Assembly: GCF_001612765.1 (NCBI RefSeq) | Contig: NZ_BDBB01000018.1 | Span: 62,001 to 126,000 of the forward strand | Length of the DNA stretch: 64,000 nucleotides | From: Nocardia arthritidis NBRC 100137 | Lineage (GTDB): Bacteria; Actinomycetota; Actinomycetes; Mycobacteriales; Mycobacteriaceae | Reading direction: 5' to 3' | Part shown: positions 16,927 through 25,907 of the stretch, piece after piece | Layout: each line of letters opens with the position of its first letter | Position numbering within the stretch: the first letter of the stretch is position 1 | Position numbers and translations under genes: made by a program | The notes under the pieces: generated by a model | What the model was told of the DNA's origin: nothing | Databases searched by the model: none | What the model saw: the letters and a program-made list of their open reading frames with translations, nothing else

Positions 16927-18372
16927 ATGTCCCCCGCCCCGATGGCCGAAAGCATGATCGATCCCGAGGAGCTCGCGACCTGTCTTCGGGTCCTGGAGCA
17001 GGCCGGAACGCTCGAAAAGGATCATCCGGACTCGGTGGCCGTGCAGCGGGCGGTAGGCCACATGTTCAAAAAGCTCAAGCAGCGCCGCCGCACCGAAGCG
17101 CGCGCGGCGGTCTCGGCGGCCGACCGGGCGGTGGTCGCCGCCACCGCGACCGGATCCCCGAACCGGATCGATGACGAGACCGCGGGCATCCCGATCCGCT
17201 CGGCCACCGACGGAGCCAGCGCCGGCACGCTGATCCGCGCGCGCCCCTGCTACATCTGCAAGCAGCGCTACACCCAGGTCGACGCCTTCTACCACCAGCT
17301 GTGCCCGGAGTGCGCGGCAAGCAGCCACACCAAACGAAACGCCCGCACCGATCTGACGGGGCGGCGGGCGCTACTCACCGGCGGCCGCGCCAAGATCGGC
17401 ATGTACATCGCGCTGCGCCTGCTGCGCGACGGCGCGCACACCACCATCACCACCCGCTTCCCCAACGACGCCATCCGGCGGTTCGCCGCGATGGACGACA
17501 GCGCCGACTGGCTGCATCGCTTGCGCATCGTCGGCATCGATCTGCGTGATCCGGCTCAGGTGGTCGCCCTGGCCGACGACGTCGCCGCCCAGGGCCCGCT
17601 GGACATCCTGATCAACAACGCCGCGCAGACGGTGCGCCGCTCCCCCGGCGCCTACAGCGCCCTGGTCGACGCCGAATCCGGACCGCTGCCCGCTGGCGCG
17701 CTGCCGGAGGTGGTGAGCTTCGGCAAGACCATGCAGGCCCACCCCACCGCGCTGACCGCGTCGCTCACCCCCGCGCTGAGCGCCGCCGACGTAGCCGAGC
17801 TGGCACTGGTCGCGGGGTCGGCGACGCCGGAACGCATCGCGCGCGGCGTCGCGATCGACGCGGGTGGCCTGGTGCCCGATCTCGCGCACACCAACAGTTG
17901 GGTGCAGACCGTCGCGGAGGTGGATCCGACCGAACTGCTGGAAGTGCAGCTGTGCAATTCCGTCGCGCCGTTCATCCTGGTCTCCCGCCTGCGCCCGGCG
18001 ATGGCCGCCGCCGGGGCCCGCCGGAAGTACGTCGTGAACGTCTCCGCGATGGAAGGGCAGTTCTCTCGGGCCTACAAGGGCCCGGGGCACCCGCACACCA
18101 ATATGGCCAAGGCGGCGTTGAACATGTTGACCCGCACCAGCGCCCGGGAGATGTTCGAGCAGGACGGCATTCTGATGACCGCGGTCGACACCGGCTGGAT
18201 CACCGACGAGCGACCGCACTACACCAAGATCCGGCTCGCCGACGAGGGCTTCCACGCGCCGTTGGACCTGGTCGACGGCGCGGCGCGCGTCTACGACCCC
18301 ATCGTGCAGGGTGAGAACGGCACCGATCTGTTCGGCTGCTTCCTCAAGGACTATCAACCCTCCCCCTGGTAG
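16927..18372 (+). CDS. SDR-family protein with N-terminal zinc ribbon
   Basis: 481 aa from the ATG at 16927 (M-A-E-S at 16942 is the alternative; neither has a well-spaced ribosome site). Residues about 1-80 are helical. A zinc ribbon follows, C-Y-I-C...C-P-E-C near residues 105-125. The rest is a Rossmann SDR with T-G-G-R-A-K-I-G and N-N-A-A motifs. The catalytic Ser is present (V-N-V-S), and the Lys in M-A-K-A-A-L, but the residue four before this Lys is Thr rather than Tyr. Classical SDR chemistry may therefore be altered or absent. Substrate unknown; it may act with the upstream EphD-like protein. Confidence 0.75.
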   Translation: MSPAPMAESMIDPEELATCLRVLEQAGTLEKDHPDSVAVQRAVGHMFKKLKQRRRTEARAAVSAADRAVVAATATGSPNRIDDETAGIPIRSATDGASAGTLIRARPCYICKQRYTQVDAFYHQLCPECAASSHTKRNARTDLTGRRALLTGGRAKIGMYIALRLLRDGAHTTITTRFPNDAIRRFAAMDDSADWLHRLRIVGIDLRDPAQVVALADDVAAQGPLDILINNAAQTVRRSPGAYSALVDAESGPLPAGALPEVVSFGKTMQAHPTALTASLTPALSAADVAELALVAGSATPERIARGVAIDAGGLVPDLAHTNSWVQTVAEVDPTELLEVQLCNSVAPFILVSRLRPAMAAAGARRKYVVNVSAMEGQFSRAYKGPGHPHTNMAKAALNMLTRTSAREMFEQDGILMTAVDTGWITDERPHYTKIRLADEGFHAPLDLVDGAARVYDPIVQGENGTDLFGCFLKDYQPSPW

Positions 18373-18406
18373 CGCTCGATCCGGGATCCGCCACGCGGCG
18401 GAGGGC

Positions 18407-18412
18407 TACCCT
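18407..18412 (+). promoter_or_regulatory. -10-like element (leaderless)
   Basis: TACCCT, 6 nt before the GTG at 18419, with no separate Shine-Dalgarno at workable spacing. It fits a leaderless start. Confidence 0.3.
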
Positions 18413-18418
18413 GGAGGC

Positions 18419-18805
18419 GTGCTCTACCGGCTGGCAGCCGACGCCACCGCCGTCACGCATTTCGCCTTCGTGGCCTACGTGGTGGTCGGCGGATTCCTCG
18501 CATGGCGCTTTCCGCGCACGATCTGGCTGCACCTGCTCGCCGTCTGCTGGGGGTTCGGCACGATCGTGGTCGGTTTCGACTGCCCGCTCACGCATTTGGA
18601 GAATTGGGCGCGCGAGCACGCCGGCCGAGAGCGGCTGCCGTCGAGCGGATTCATCGACCATTACCTCACCGGCGTGATCTACCCCGAACACGCGCTCGGG
18701 TTGGTGCGGGCCGTGGTGGCCGCGGTGGTGGTGGCGTCGTGGATCGGCTATGTGTGGGCGCGACGCCGCCCCGCCACTGCCGCCCGTGTGCACGCACCGC
18801 GCTGA
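18419..18805 (+). CDS. DUF2784-like membrane protein
   Basis: 128 aa. Three hydrophobic helices (about residues 9-30, 38-58 and 98-120) and the pattern D-C-P-L-T-H-L-E-N-W between helices match DUF2784 proteins, small integral membrane proteins of unknown function. The GTG start is chosen because a TACCCT hexamer lies 6 nt upstream and the frame upstream is not conserved. It converges with the thioesterase gene. Confidence 0.78.
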   Translation: MLYRLAADATAVTHFAFVAYVVVGGFLAWRFPRTIWLHLLAVCWGFGTIVVGFDCPLTHLENWAREHAGRERLPSSGFIDHYLTGVIYPEHALGLVRAVVAAVVVASWIGYVWARRRPATAARVHAPR

Positions 18806-18814
18806 CGCCGTCGC

Positions 18815-19573
18815 TCAGCCGCCGAGGTGGCGCGCGACGAAGCCCGCCACCTGCGCGACATGCTCGTCCAGATAGAAATGGCCGCCGGGGAAGATCGCCC
18901 GGTCGAATCCTCCGCTGGTGTACGCGCGCCATTCGTCGGCCTGCTCGGGTCGCATCGTCGGGTCCTCGGTGCTGACCAGCGCCGCGATATCGGCGCGCAG
19001 CGGCTCCCCCGGCTGATACCGGTAGGTCTCCACGGCTCGGTAGTCGGCGCGCACGGCGGGCAGCACGAGTTCGGCAAGGCCCGGCTCGGTGCGCAGCAGC
19101 TCGAGCGGGGCGGGATCCGAGGCCAGCCGCACCAGCTCATCGATGAGTTCGTCGTCGGAGGCCAGGTGCAACCGCTGCGTCTCCTCGAAAGAGGGTGCCG
19201 GACGGCCGGACACGAACAGAGTGGCCACCGGCTGCCCGGCACGCTCGAGCCAGCGCGCGGTCTCGAACGCGACGGTCGCGCCCATGCTGTGCCCGAACAA
19301 CGACAGCCGCGCGATCCGGCCCTGCGCGAGCACCGCCTGGGCGATCCGGTCCGCCAGCGCGACCAGGTCGGTCATCGGGTCCTCGCCCAACCGGTCCTGC
19401 CGTCCCGGGTACTGCACCGCGCGCACCGCGACGCCCGCCCCGAACCGTTGTGCGAGGTCCCGGTATGCCGTGGCCGACCCTCCGCCGGGTGGGAAGCACA
19501 GCAGGTGTCGGCGCACGACCGTCTCGGATCGCAGCGTCCGCAACCATTCCGAGTCGGTGCTGCCGCCTGCCAC
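18815..19573 (-). CDS. type II thioesterase (alpha/beta hydrolase)
   Basis: 252 aa, GTG with GAAGGGAG about 9 nt upstream. Signature residues: oxyanion loop F-P-P-G-G-G-S, nucleophile Ser in G-H-S-M-G, a later Asp, and the His in G-G-H-F-Y. This is the external editing thioesterase family (TEII, GrsT/RifR-like) that removes wrong acyl groups from NRPS or PKS carrier proteins. No NRPS or PKS gene lies in the window, so its partner assembly line must be elsewhere. It stands alone. Confidence 0.85.
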   Translation of the reverse strand: MAGGSTDSEWLRTLRSETVVRRHLLCFPPGGGSATAYRDLAQRFGAGVAVRAVQYPGRQDRLGEDPMTDLVALADRIAQAVLAQGRIARLSLFGHSMGATVAFETARWLERAGQPVATLFVSGRPAPSFEETQRLHLASDDELIDELVRLASDPAPLELLRTEPGLAELVLPAVRADYRAVETYRYQPGEPLRADIAALVSTEDPTMRPEQADEWRAYTSGGFDRAIFPGGHFYLDEHVAQVAGFVARHLGG

Positions 19574-19968
19574 GTTCGATCTCCCTTCGCCGTCGTCGTC
19601 CCACCGCGCGGCCGGACCAGACCACGGTAGTCGCCTCGGTCGAGTGCGGGAGCTTGCTGATGCCGCCGTTCATCCGATGCGAAGAGCGTCCGCGTTACGG
19701 GCGCGCACCAGTCGGCGAACGAGCGCGGCATGCGTCCGATCAATGATCAGCCGTCAATCCCCGAGGTGCCCGTGATGCCGGAGTTCCCGGGACCTGCACC
19801 TGCTGACCGCCCTGGCCGGAATCCACCGTGCCGCATCTGAAATCGTCGGCGCGGCAAGCGAACCCGCCGAGCATGGATGATGCCCGGTCACGATCGGCGT
19901 GCGCCGATTCGTCGCATCGCTTCGACCTGTGGCACATCCCGGGACCCGAGCGAGCGACCCGGACCCGG
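19574..19968. other. intergenic region without recognisable gene
   Basis: About 395 bp between the thioesterase start and the end of the metallo-hydrolase, both on the minus strand. It holds the thioesterase promoter. The frames here lack similarity I can name and none has a convincing start site. Confidence 0.4.
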
Positions 19969-20949
19969 TCAAGGCGTGAAGGTCTGCAGATGGTCCACGG
20001 TGACGAAGGCGCTTTGCGGGCTGGCCGCGGCCACCGCGGCCCGCAGGGCTTCCAGACCACCCCAGTCGCGGGCGGGGTCGGTGAGCGGATGATCGAAGTC
20101 GTCCCAGTGGGTGGGCAGCACATAGCGCGGATTGCCGGTCGCGCGCAAAAGGCGGCCGACGTAATCCTGAATCTTGCCGCCCCCGGCGGGCAGCAGCAGC
20201 ACATCCGGGCGTAATCCCGCCACCTCCGACTCGATGTAGTTCGAGCCGCCGAAGTTCAGCACACTCACCCCGCCGCCACTCACCTGGTAGGCGAGCGTGC
20301 CGCCTTCGACCAGATCACGAATCACCTTCGGTTGCGGTAGCGCTCCCGCGCCGAGGCCGGGTCGGGTACCCGCGAATGCCACCGTGGCACGCGGTCCCGA
20401 CGCGGAGTGCAGTGAACGCAGCACACGGATGGTGTACCCGTCGAAACGGAGGAATTCGCCGCCGGTGGCCAAGGCGAACTGCGCCTCCGGGGCGCCGAGC
20501 GCGGCCATCAGGTTCAGGTGCGTCTCGGTGCCGAGCACCGTCGCTCCCGTCTTCTTCGCCAGATACGGCACGTCGGCGAGATGGTCGTAGTGGCCGTGGG
20601 TGACCAGGATGTGATCGGCGCGCAGTTCGCCGCTGTCGACGTAGCTGTCGATCAGCGCGGTGTCCACGGTGATCGGGGTCTGCGGGTCCGCGCCCTCGGC
20701 GGTGTAGGTTCCGGTATGAAACCTGGTCAGCCAGGGGTCGATGAGCACGGTCTTGCCGCCCGGCAGGCGGATCTCCCAGCTGTTGTTGCCCCACCACCGC
20801 AGTGTCATCCCACCGGACGACTCGCCAGCCGAGGCCGGGGCCGTCACACCGTTGTCCGTGGAATCCGTTGTACCGCAAGCAACTAGGCCCGCGAGCGCGG
20901 CTGCTCCCGCGGTCGCGCCGAAGAATTCACGCCGTCCGAAACCTTTCAT
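19969..20949 (-). CDS. MBL-fold metallo-hydrolase, Tat lipoprotein
   Basis: 326 aa from the ATG at 20949. The N-terminus has a twin-arginine motif G-R-R-E-F-F-G followed by a hydrophobic stretch and a lipobox ending L-V-A-C, so it is probably folded in the cytoplasm, exported by Tat and lipid-anchored. The metallo-beta-lactamase motif T-H-G-H-Y-D-H is intact and further His/Asp ligands are visible (T-H-W-D-D-F-D-H). It resembles the L-ascorbate-lactonase-like/UlaG-like MBL group. Substrate unknown. It is divergent from the LysR gene, which may control it. Confidence 0.85.
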   Translation of the reverse strand: MKGFGRREFFGATAGAAALAGLVACGTTDSTDNGVTAPASAGESSGGMTLRWWGNNSWEIRLPGGKTVLIDPWLTRFHTGTYTAEGADPQTPITVDTALIDSYVDSGELRADHILVTHGHYDHLADVPYLAKKTGATVLGTETHLNLMAALGAPEAQFALATGGEFLRFDGYTIRVLRSLHSASGPRATVAFAGTRPGLGAGALPQPKVIRDLVEGGTLAYQVSGGGVSVLNFGGSNYIESEVAGLRPDVLLLPAGGGKIQDYVGRLLRATGNPRYVLPTHWDDFDHPLTDPARDWGGLEALRAAVAAASPQSAFVTVDHLQTFTP

Positions 20950-21020
20950 GCGGGCACCACACCACATGCGCGGCGACCCTGTCCAAGACCGCCGCACACG
21001 CTCGGCGATATCGGAACGGA

Positions 21021-21026
21021 TATCGT
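21021..21026 (+). promoter_or_regulatory. -10-like element (leaderless) for LysR gene
   Basis: TATCGT, 6 nt before the GTG at 21033, in the 83-bp divergent gap with the metallo-hydrolase gene. No Shine-Dalgarno is visible. Confidence 0.35.
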
Positions 21027-21032
21027 CGCAGC

Positions 21033-21983
21033 GTGGACCAGCTGCGCCAGCTCCGGTATTTCGTCGCCGTCGCCGAGGAATTGCATTTCGGACGGGCCGC
21101 CGAACGTCTCGGCATCGCCCAGCCGCCGCTGAGCCAGCGCATCCGCCGCCTCGAGACCGACCTCGGCGCCCGGCTGTTCGACCGCGGCAGCCGCCGGGTC
21201 GAGCTCACCGAGGCCGGGCAGATCCTGCTCGCGGAGTCCCGCGACCTGCTCGCCCGCTGGGAACGGACGAAAACGCTGGTCGGCAAGGCGCATCGCGGCG
21301 AGATGGACGCGGTGCGGATCGGCGTGCCGCCCGAATCGGCCGGACGGGTGCTCGCCGCGCTGCTCACCGCGTTCGAGGCCAAGGACGTCCGGGTCGACCT
21401 GCAGGAACTGACCACCGCCGAACAGGTCCGGCTGCTCGCCGACCGGCAACTCGACGCCGGGCTGCTGCAACACCCGGTCGACGTGGTCGGCCTCGAACTC
21501 GGCCCGGCGGTGGAGACGCCGCTGGGCGTGGTGCTGCCCCGCGATTCGCCGCTGGCCGCACGGTCGGCGCTGGAACTGGCCGATCTCGCCGGGCACGGCT
21601 TGGTGATCTTCCCGCGCGCCGCCGCGCCGGGGCTCTACGACGCCACGCTGCGCCGGTGCTGGGAACAAGGCTTCCGCCCGGCGTCGGTGCAGCACGCGCG
21701 CAATCCGGAATTCGTCCTCGGAATGGTGCTCTCCGGCCGGGGTGTGGCCTTCGATCAGGGCATGGTGGCGCAGAAGGAGCCGCGCGTGGTCTGGCGGCCG
21801 CTGCCGGAGGGCGCGCTGAGTCATCGGCTGTCGCTGGCCTGGCCGGTGGGCATGGCCCATCCACTGGTCGGCGAGCTGGCCGAAGTGGTGGTGACGGTGT
21901 TGCAAGGCGACGGCGCGTCGCGGCCAGGCACGGTCGCCGACCCGCCGCAACGCCCGTGGAACGTCGTCTACGGCAGTCCGTGA
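21033..21983 (+). CDS. LysR-family transcriptional regulator
   Basis: 316 aa, GTG start. The winged helix-turn-helix (about residues 1-60) carries L-H-F-G-R-A-A-E-R-L and Q-P-P-L-S-Q-R-I-R-R-L-E typical of LTTRs. The C-terminal two thirds are the periplasmic-binding-fold effector domain. It is divergent from the Tat-exported metallo-hydrolase across 83 bp, the usual position for LTTR control of its neighbour. The 3' end overlaps the beta-lactamase-like gene by 16 bp. Confidence 0.88.
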   Translation: MDQLRQLRYFVAVAEELHFGRAAERLGIAQPPLSQRIRRLETDLGARLFDRGSRRVELTEAGQILLAESRDLLARWERTKTLVGKAHRGEMDAVRIGVPPESAGRVLAALLTAFEAKDVRVDLQELTTAEQVRLLADRQLDAGLLQHPVDVVGLELGPAVETPLGVVLPRDSPLAARSALELADLAGHGLVIFPRAAAPGLYDATLRRCWEQGFRPASVQHARNPEFVLGMVLSGRGVAFDQGMVAQKEPRVVWRPLPEGALSHRLSLAWPVGMAHPLVGELAEVVVTVLQGDGASRPGTVADPPQRPWNVVYGSP

Positions 21984-22837
21984 ACGATGCGGCCGATGGC
22001 CTCGACCGCGGCGGCGCCGATCGCGCGGTCCACCTCGGGCAATCGCTGCGTCAATGTGGCCGCCCGCGTGAAAATGGCTACGGCGTAACGCTTTCGGTCC
22101 GGGTACTCGACGACGCCGATCTCGTTGCGCACACCGGGCAGCGTCCCCGTCTTGGCCCAGACCCCCACCTCCGGCGGGAAGGCGGCGGCCAACCGGTACC
22201 AATTCACCTGCTGGCGCATCAGGTCACGGACCCACCGGCACGCTTCCGGCGCGCCCGCCTGATCCCGGGCGATCAGGGTGAGCAGCCGCACCATCTCTCG
22301 CGGAGTGCTCGCGGTGGTCCGCCGGGGGTCCAGTGCCCGGGTGCGCAGTACCTGCTCGGCGTTCAGCGCGGGGAACCGGCGGGCGAACTCCGCCGCGTCG
22401 GCCGCGCCGATATCCTCGGCCATGGACTGCACGACAGCGCGGGGCGGGCCGACCACCCGGGTGGCGGTGAGCCCGAGTTCGCGCAGCAGCGAGCGCACGT
22501 TGTCCAGGCCGACGCGGTCGAACAGCAGGTCGGCCGCAGTGTTGTCGCTGACGGTCAGTGCGAAGTACGCCGCGTCGCGCAGACTGAGCTCGACGTCGTC
22601 AGTACAGCCCGCGGTGCCGACGCCGCCGAGCCGATCCGCCGCCCGCGCCCGTACCCGATCCGCGGGGTCAAGCTGCCCCGCCACCACTTGCCTGGCGAAC
22701 TCCAGCACCAGCGGCACCTTCACCACCGAGGCGAGCACCACCGGCTCGTCCGCCCGGGTACCCGCTTGCGCGCCACAGTCGACGCACTGGGTATGAACCC
22801 ACCCCTCCACGCCCGCGGTCCGAAAGATCTCCTGCAC
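21968..22837 (-). CDS. class A beta-lactamase-like serine hydrolase
   Basis: 289 aa from the GTG at 22837. The class A triad of motifs is complete: S-V-V-K (nucleophile Ser), S-D-N, and K-T-G in W-A-K-T-G-T-L. No signal peptide is seen at this start, and the C-Q-C-V-D-C-like cysteines near the N-terminus are unusual. Family members may be true beta-lactamases, DD-peptidase-like enzymes or unrelated esterases. The frame continues open upstream into a region that looks like a separate, disrupted coding sequence, so a longer protein cannot be excluded. Confidence 0.75.
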   Translation of the reverse strand: MQEIFRTAGVEGWVHTQCVDCGAQAGTRADEPVVLASVVKVPLVLEFARQVVAGQLDPADRVRARAADRLGGVGTAGCTDDVELSLRDAAYFALTVSDNTAADLLFDRVGLDNVRSLLRELGLTATRVVGPPRAVVQSMAEDIGAADAAEFARRFPALNAEQVLRTRALDPRRTTASTPREMVRLLTLIARDQAGAPEACRWVRDLMRQQVNWYRLAAAFPPEVGVWAKTGTLPGVRNEIGVVEYPDRKRYAVAIFTRAATLTQRLPEVDRAIGAAAVEAIGRIVHGLP

Positions 22838-22879
22838 CGATGCAGCATCCCCGTCCCGGGTGGGGCGGATGGCTCCGGG

Positions 22880-23259
22880 GTCGCGCGAAGAAAGCGAACG
22901 GCTCAGGATTCGCCGCGACCGGTTTTGCGCGAGCCGCTGTTCGAGCTCGGCGACCCGCTGCCGGAAACCGGCCAATCCATCGAGGCGGTAGTACATTTCG
23001 TCGATCAGCTGAACGATGCGGCCCAGGTGTCGGTGCGTGGGCCGCTCGGCCCAGTAGGCGTCGGCGCCACCGCACGATCGACGTCGTCGGCCGCGACTCC
23101 CGCGGCGACCGCGTCCGCCGTCGCCGCCGTGAACGCGGCCTCGAGCTGCTCCACGCGCGATCGCGTCGCCTGGTCGTGGCCGGTGTCCCGAGCGACGCGC
23201 GCTCCGCGGCGAGGTCCCCGATCTCCCCGGAGGTACCCGGCGTTCCGGGCATCCTGCAC
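22880..23259 (-). pseudogene. frame-disrupted helical coding remnant
   Basis: Two minus-strand stretches with strong GC-third-position bias lie in different frames. The upstream one (about 23070-23259) encodes an amphipathic helix with S-R-V-E-Q-L-E-A-A-F. The downstream one (about 22880-23070) encodes R-I-V-Q-L-I-D-E-M-Y-Y and R-V-A-E-L-E-Q-R-L. Read together they look like one small coiled-coil protein broken by a frameshift near 23055-23075. It could be a decaying gene or an assembly error. I cannot name the family. The rest of 22838-23702 shows nothing else I can support. Confidence 0.4.
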
Positions 23260-23689
23260 GGCCGAGTTCGTAGTCGTGTTCGATCGGCGCGTTCCGGCGC
23301 ACGGCACTGTCCTGATTGGCGAGAAGTCCGCTCGGACAGCTCTTTCACGCCGCGCGATCCTGTTCGCCCGGTCTAGATCCCGTCAGGTCGTGGGCCTGCC
23401 CGAAGGTATCGGACTCGTCAGCACTTCATCCGCTATCTCGCGGACACGCGTCTGCGAGCGCGCGGTCGCCGCCCGGGCGCCCGCGGCGGTCCGACCCGGC
23501 CGAGCGCGACGGCCGGTCGGCGACAGCTCCGCCGCATCGGGGCACGGCGGACCGGCGCGCGGAACCGGCGCGTCTTCGAGCCGAATCTGAGCAGGTAGCC
23601 GCGGTGAGCGGCGCGGCGGCCGGATGTGGCGGCCTTCGCTCACGCCGGGCGAGCGGGACCACGACACGCGAGTTCCCCGGGGTGCCAAC

Positions 23690-23695
23690 TAGGCT
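23690..23695 (+). promoter_or_regulatory. -10-like element (leaderless)
   Basis: TAGGCT, 7 nt before the GTG at 23703. It fits a leaderless start of the CoA-transferase gene. Confidence 0.35.
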
Positions 23696-23702
23696 GAAGC
23701 GA

Positions 23703-25043
23703 GTGAACACGCACGCACGGCTCGTCCAGGACTACGAGGCCGGTATAGGTGTCACCGCCTCGCGCATCTCCCCCGCGCCCGATCCGGGTAGCAATCTCGC
23801 CGCGACATTGCCGGTCTGGGCGCTGGCCGCCGGTTCGATCGCGGCGCTGACCACGGCCGCGAACCGCATGCGGACCGCACGCGGTATCGACCCGGTGGCG
23901 CATCGCCTCGATCCCGCCCGCATCACCGCGGCCTTCTCCAGCGAGCGTCTGTTACGCATCGGCGGCCAGATGCCGACACCGTTCGCCGACCTTTCCGGCT
24001 TCTTCCCCACCTTCGACGGCTGGGTTCGCACGCACGCCAACTATCCGCATCACCGGGCGCGCCTGTTCGCCACGCTCGGCCTGCCCGACTCCGCGCCGGT
24101 CGACCTCGCCGTCGCCCAGATGGCCATGATCCGCGCCTCGGACCTGGAGGAGCAGGCCGCCGCGCACGGGGCCGTCGCGGTGCGCGTCCGCACCGAGGAG
24201 GAATGGACCGCGACACCGCAGGGACAGGCCGCGGCAGCGGGTCCGTTGGTCGCGATCACCGACCGTCCCGACCGCGGGGAGACCGGACTACCTGCGGGCG
24301 CCGCGCCTCTGCAACCCCTGCGGGGCGTGCGGGTGCTCGACCTGACCAGGGTGATCGCGGGGCCGGTAGCGACGCGGGCGCTGGCGTTGCTCGGCGCGGA
24401 CGTACTGCGCGTCGACCCGCCGCAGCTGCCCGAGATCTCCTGGCAGTTCGCCGACACCTGCCAGGGCAAACGCTCGACGCTGTTGGACCTGCGCACCCAC
24501 GGCATCGACGACCTGATCGCCGCCGCCGACGTGCTGATCACCGGCTACCGGCCGGGCGCGCTGGAGCGGGCCGGGGTGCGAGCGGCCGCCCGTCCCGGGT
24601 TGATTCACGGGCGGGTATCCGCCTGGGGTGAAGCCGGTCCCTGGGGTGATCGTCGCGGTTTCGACAGCATCGTGCAGGCCGCATCCGGCATCTCGATCCT
24701 CGAGGGTGCGCCCGCCGTGCCGGGGGCGCTGCCCGCACAGGCACTCGACCACGCGTCGGGTTACCTGCTCGCCGCGGGCGTGATCGACGCCCTGGTCGCG
24801 CGCAGCGACGACGGCGTCGGACGGGACGTGCGAGTGGCCTTGGCGCGCACCGCGTCCTGGCTGCTCGACGCGCCGGACCGCACACCGCGCCATGCCAAGC
24901 CCGCGATGCCGAGCGCCGCGCACGTGGTCCGGCACGGGCAGGTCGTCACCGCGCCGCCCGTGCTCACCGAGTACCCGGATTACCCGTGGCCCGCACCCGC
25001 GTACGGCGCGGATAGTCCCGCTTGGCCACTGCCCGCGCACTGA
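23703..25043 (+). CDS. CoA-transferase family III (CaiB/BaiF) protein
   Basis: 446 aa, GTG start supported by TAGGCT 7 nt upstream. The class III signature is V-L-D-L-T-R-V-I-A-G-P near residue 215, followed by G-A-D-V-L-R-V-D and Q-G-K-R-S-T-L-L-D-L. The catalytic Asp expected further on is hard to place, because the central segment is short. Residues 1-200 form an N-terminal half related to the same fold. Class III enzymes move CoA between carboxylic acids. Substrate unknown; it stands alone. Confidence 0.8.
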   Translation: MNTHARLVQDYEAGIGVTASRISPAPDPGSNLAATLPVWALAAGSIAALTTAANRMRTARGIDPVAHRLDPARITAAFSSERLLRIGGQMPTPFADLSGFFPTFDGWVRTHANYPHHRARLFATLGLPDSAPVDLAVAQMAMIRASDLEEQAAAHGAVAVRVRTEEEWTATPQGQAAAAGPLVAITDRPDRGETGLPAGAAPLQPLRGVRVLDLTRVIAGPVATRALALLGADVLRVDPPQLPEISWQFADTCQGKRSTLLDLRTHGIDDLIAAADVLITGYRPGALERAGVRAAARPGLIHGRVSAWGEAGPWGDRRGFDSIVQAASGISILEGAPAVPGALPAQALDHASGYLLAAGVIDALVARSDDGVGRDVRVALARTASWLLDAPDRTPRHAKPAMPSAAHVVRHGQVVTAPPVLTEYPDYPWPAPAYGADSPAWPLPAH

Positions 25044-25199
25044 CCCTCCCGCCGGGAGCCGCGCAATCCTCCGCGGCGTACCGGCGGCGGGCTTCCATCG
25101 CCCCGATCGGGGCCGGGCGGGCAGCGGAGCGACGGCCAGGAGGTGTAGCGAGCATGGGGGCCGAGCCGCCACCGTGGCAGCGCTCCACCATCGGCGACA

Positions 25200-25790
25200 T
25201 CAGCCGTGGACGTCACCGGATCTCCCCCCGGCCAGCGCGGTGACCGCCTGTGCCAGGCGGTCACCGTCCGGGAGGTTCGCCTCCGGAGCGATGGTCTGCA
25301 GCACGCCGAGCCCCTGGACGAGCACGAAGTACAGCTCGGCGATCGCTCCGGCCTGCTCTTCGCTCAGCTTCGGGTGCGCCTGCCGCAGCGCCTCGGCCAT
25401 GTCCCGGTAGGCGCCGGGCAGGCTCTGCGCGAAGAACTCCTGCGACTCCGTCGAGCGCGCGACGCGCACGAGGTTCTCCATGCTCGCCAGCATGCTGTCG
25501 CGGTTCTCGGTGAACACCGCGGGCATGCCGTTCCACATGGCGGCGAACGCCGCCAGGGGCGCAGAGCCGCTGCCCTCGCGAATCTTCGCCTCCATGTTGT
25601 CGCCGATCGCGGTGCCCAAAGCGTCGCTCAGCGCTTCGGTGATCAATTGGTCCTTGGAGCCGAAGTGGTAACCGATCGCCGCCAGGCTCACGCCGGCCGC
25701 CGAGGCGATGTCGCGGGCGGTCGCCTTGGCGACGCCTCGCTCGACGATGACTTTCCGTGCTCCTGCCAGCAGATCCTCGCGATTTCCCAT
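25200..25790 (-). CDS. TetR-family regulator
   Basis: 196 aa, ATG start. The helix-turn-helix (about residues 8-55) has A-T-A-R-D-I-A-S-A-A-G-V-S and recognition-helix end I-G-Y-H-F-G. It is transcribed away from the nucleoside-hydrolase operon, and the gap between them holds 13-bp tandem repeats and an inverted repeat, likely its own operator. It may control both itself and the downstream-facing operon. Ligand unknown. Confidence 0.85.
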   Translation of the reverse strand: MGNREDLLAGARKVIVERGVAKATARDIASAAGVSLAAIGYHFGSKDQLITEALSDALGTAIGDNMEAKIREGSGSAPLAAFAAMWNGMPAVFTENRDSMLASMENLVRVARSTESQEFFAQSLPGAYRDMAEALRQAHPKLSEEQAGAIAELYFVLVQGLGVLQTIAPEANLPDGDRLAQAVTALAGGRSGDVHG

Positions 25791-25810
25791 ACCGACAGGC
25801 TACAACGTCT

Positions 25811-25836
25811 TAGACAAACGTACTAGACGTATGTAC
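25811..25836. promoter_or_regulatory. candidate TetR operator (13-bp tandem repeat with inverted repeat)
   Basis: TAGACAAACGTAC is followed directly by TAGACGTATGTAC (10 of 13 identical). Inside, ACGTAC and GTATGT form an inverted repeat with a 5-bp spacer and one mismatch. It lies 21 bp upstream of the TetR start at 25790. Confidence 0.5.
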
Positions 25837-25895
25837 TAGCTACTGCGACCGTTGGGCAATCGGCACCTCGGCGCGGCCCCGGCATCCCGGCTCGC

Positions 25896-25901
25896 TAGTC
25901 T
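25896..25901 (+). promoter_or_regulatory. -10-like element (leaderless)
   Basis: TAGTCT, 6 nt before the GTG at 25908, without a Shine-Dalgarno sequence. Confidence 0.35.
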
Positions 25902-25907
25902 CATGCC

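Noticed and set aside
22838..23302. N-terminal extension of the beta-lactamase-like protein
   Set aside because: The frame is open, but the class A fold starts near 22837 and the upstream part fits better as a separate frame-disrupted coding sequence.
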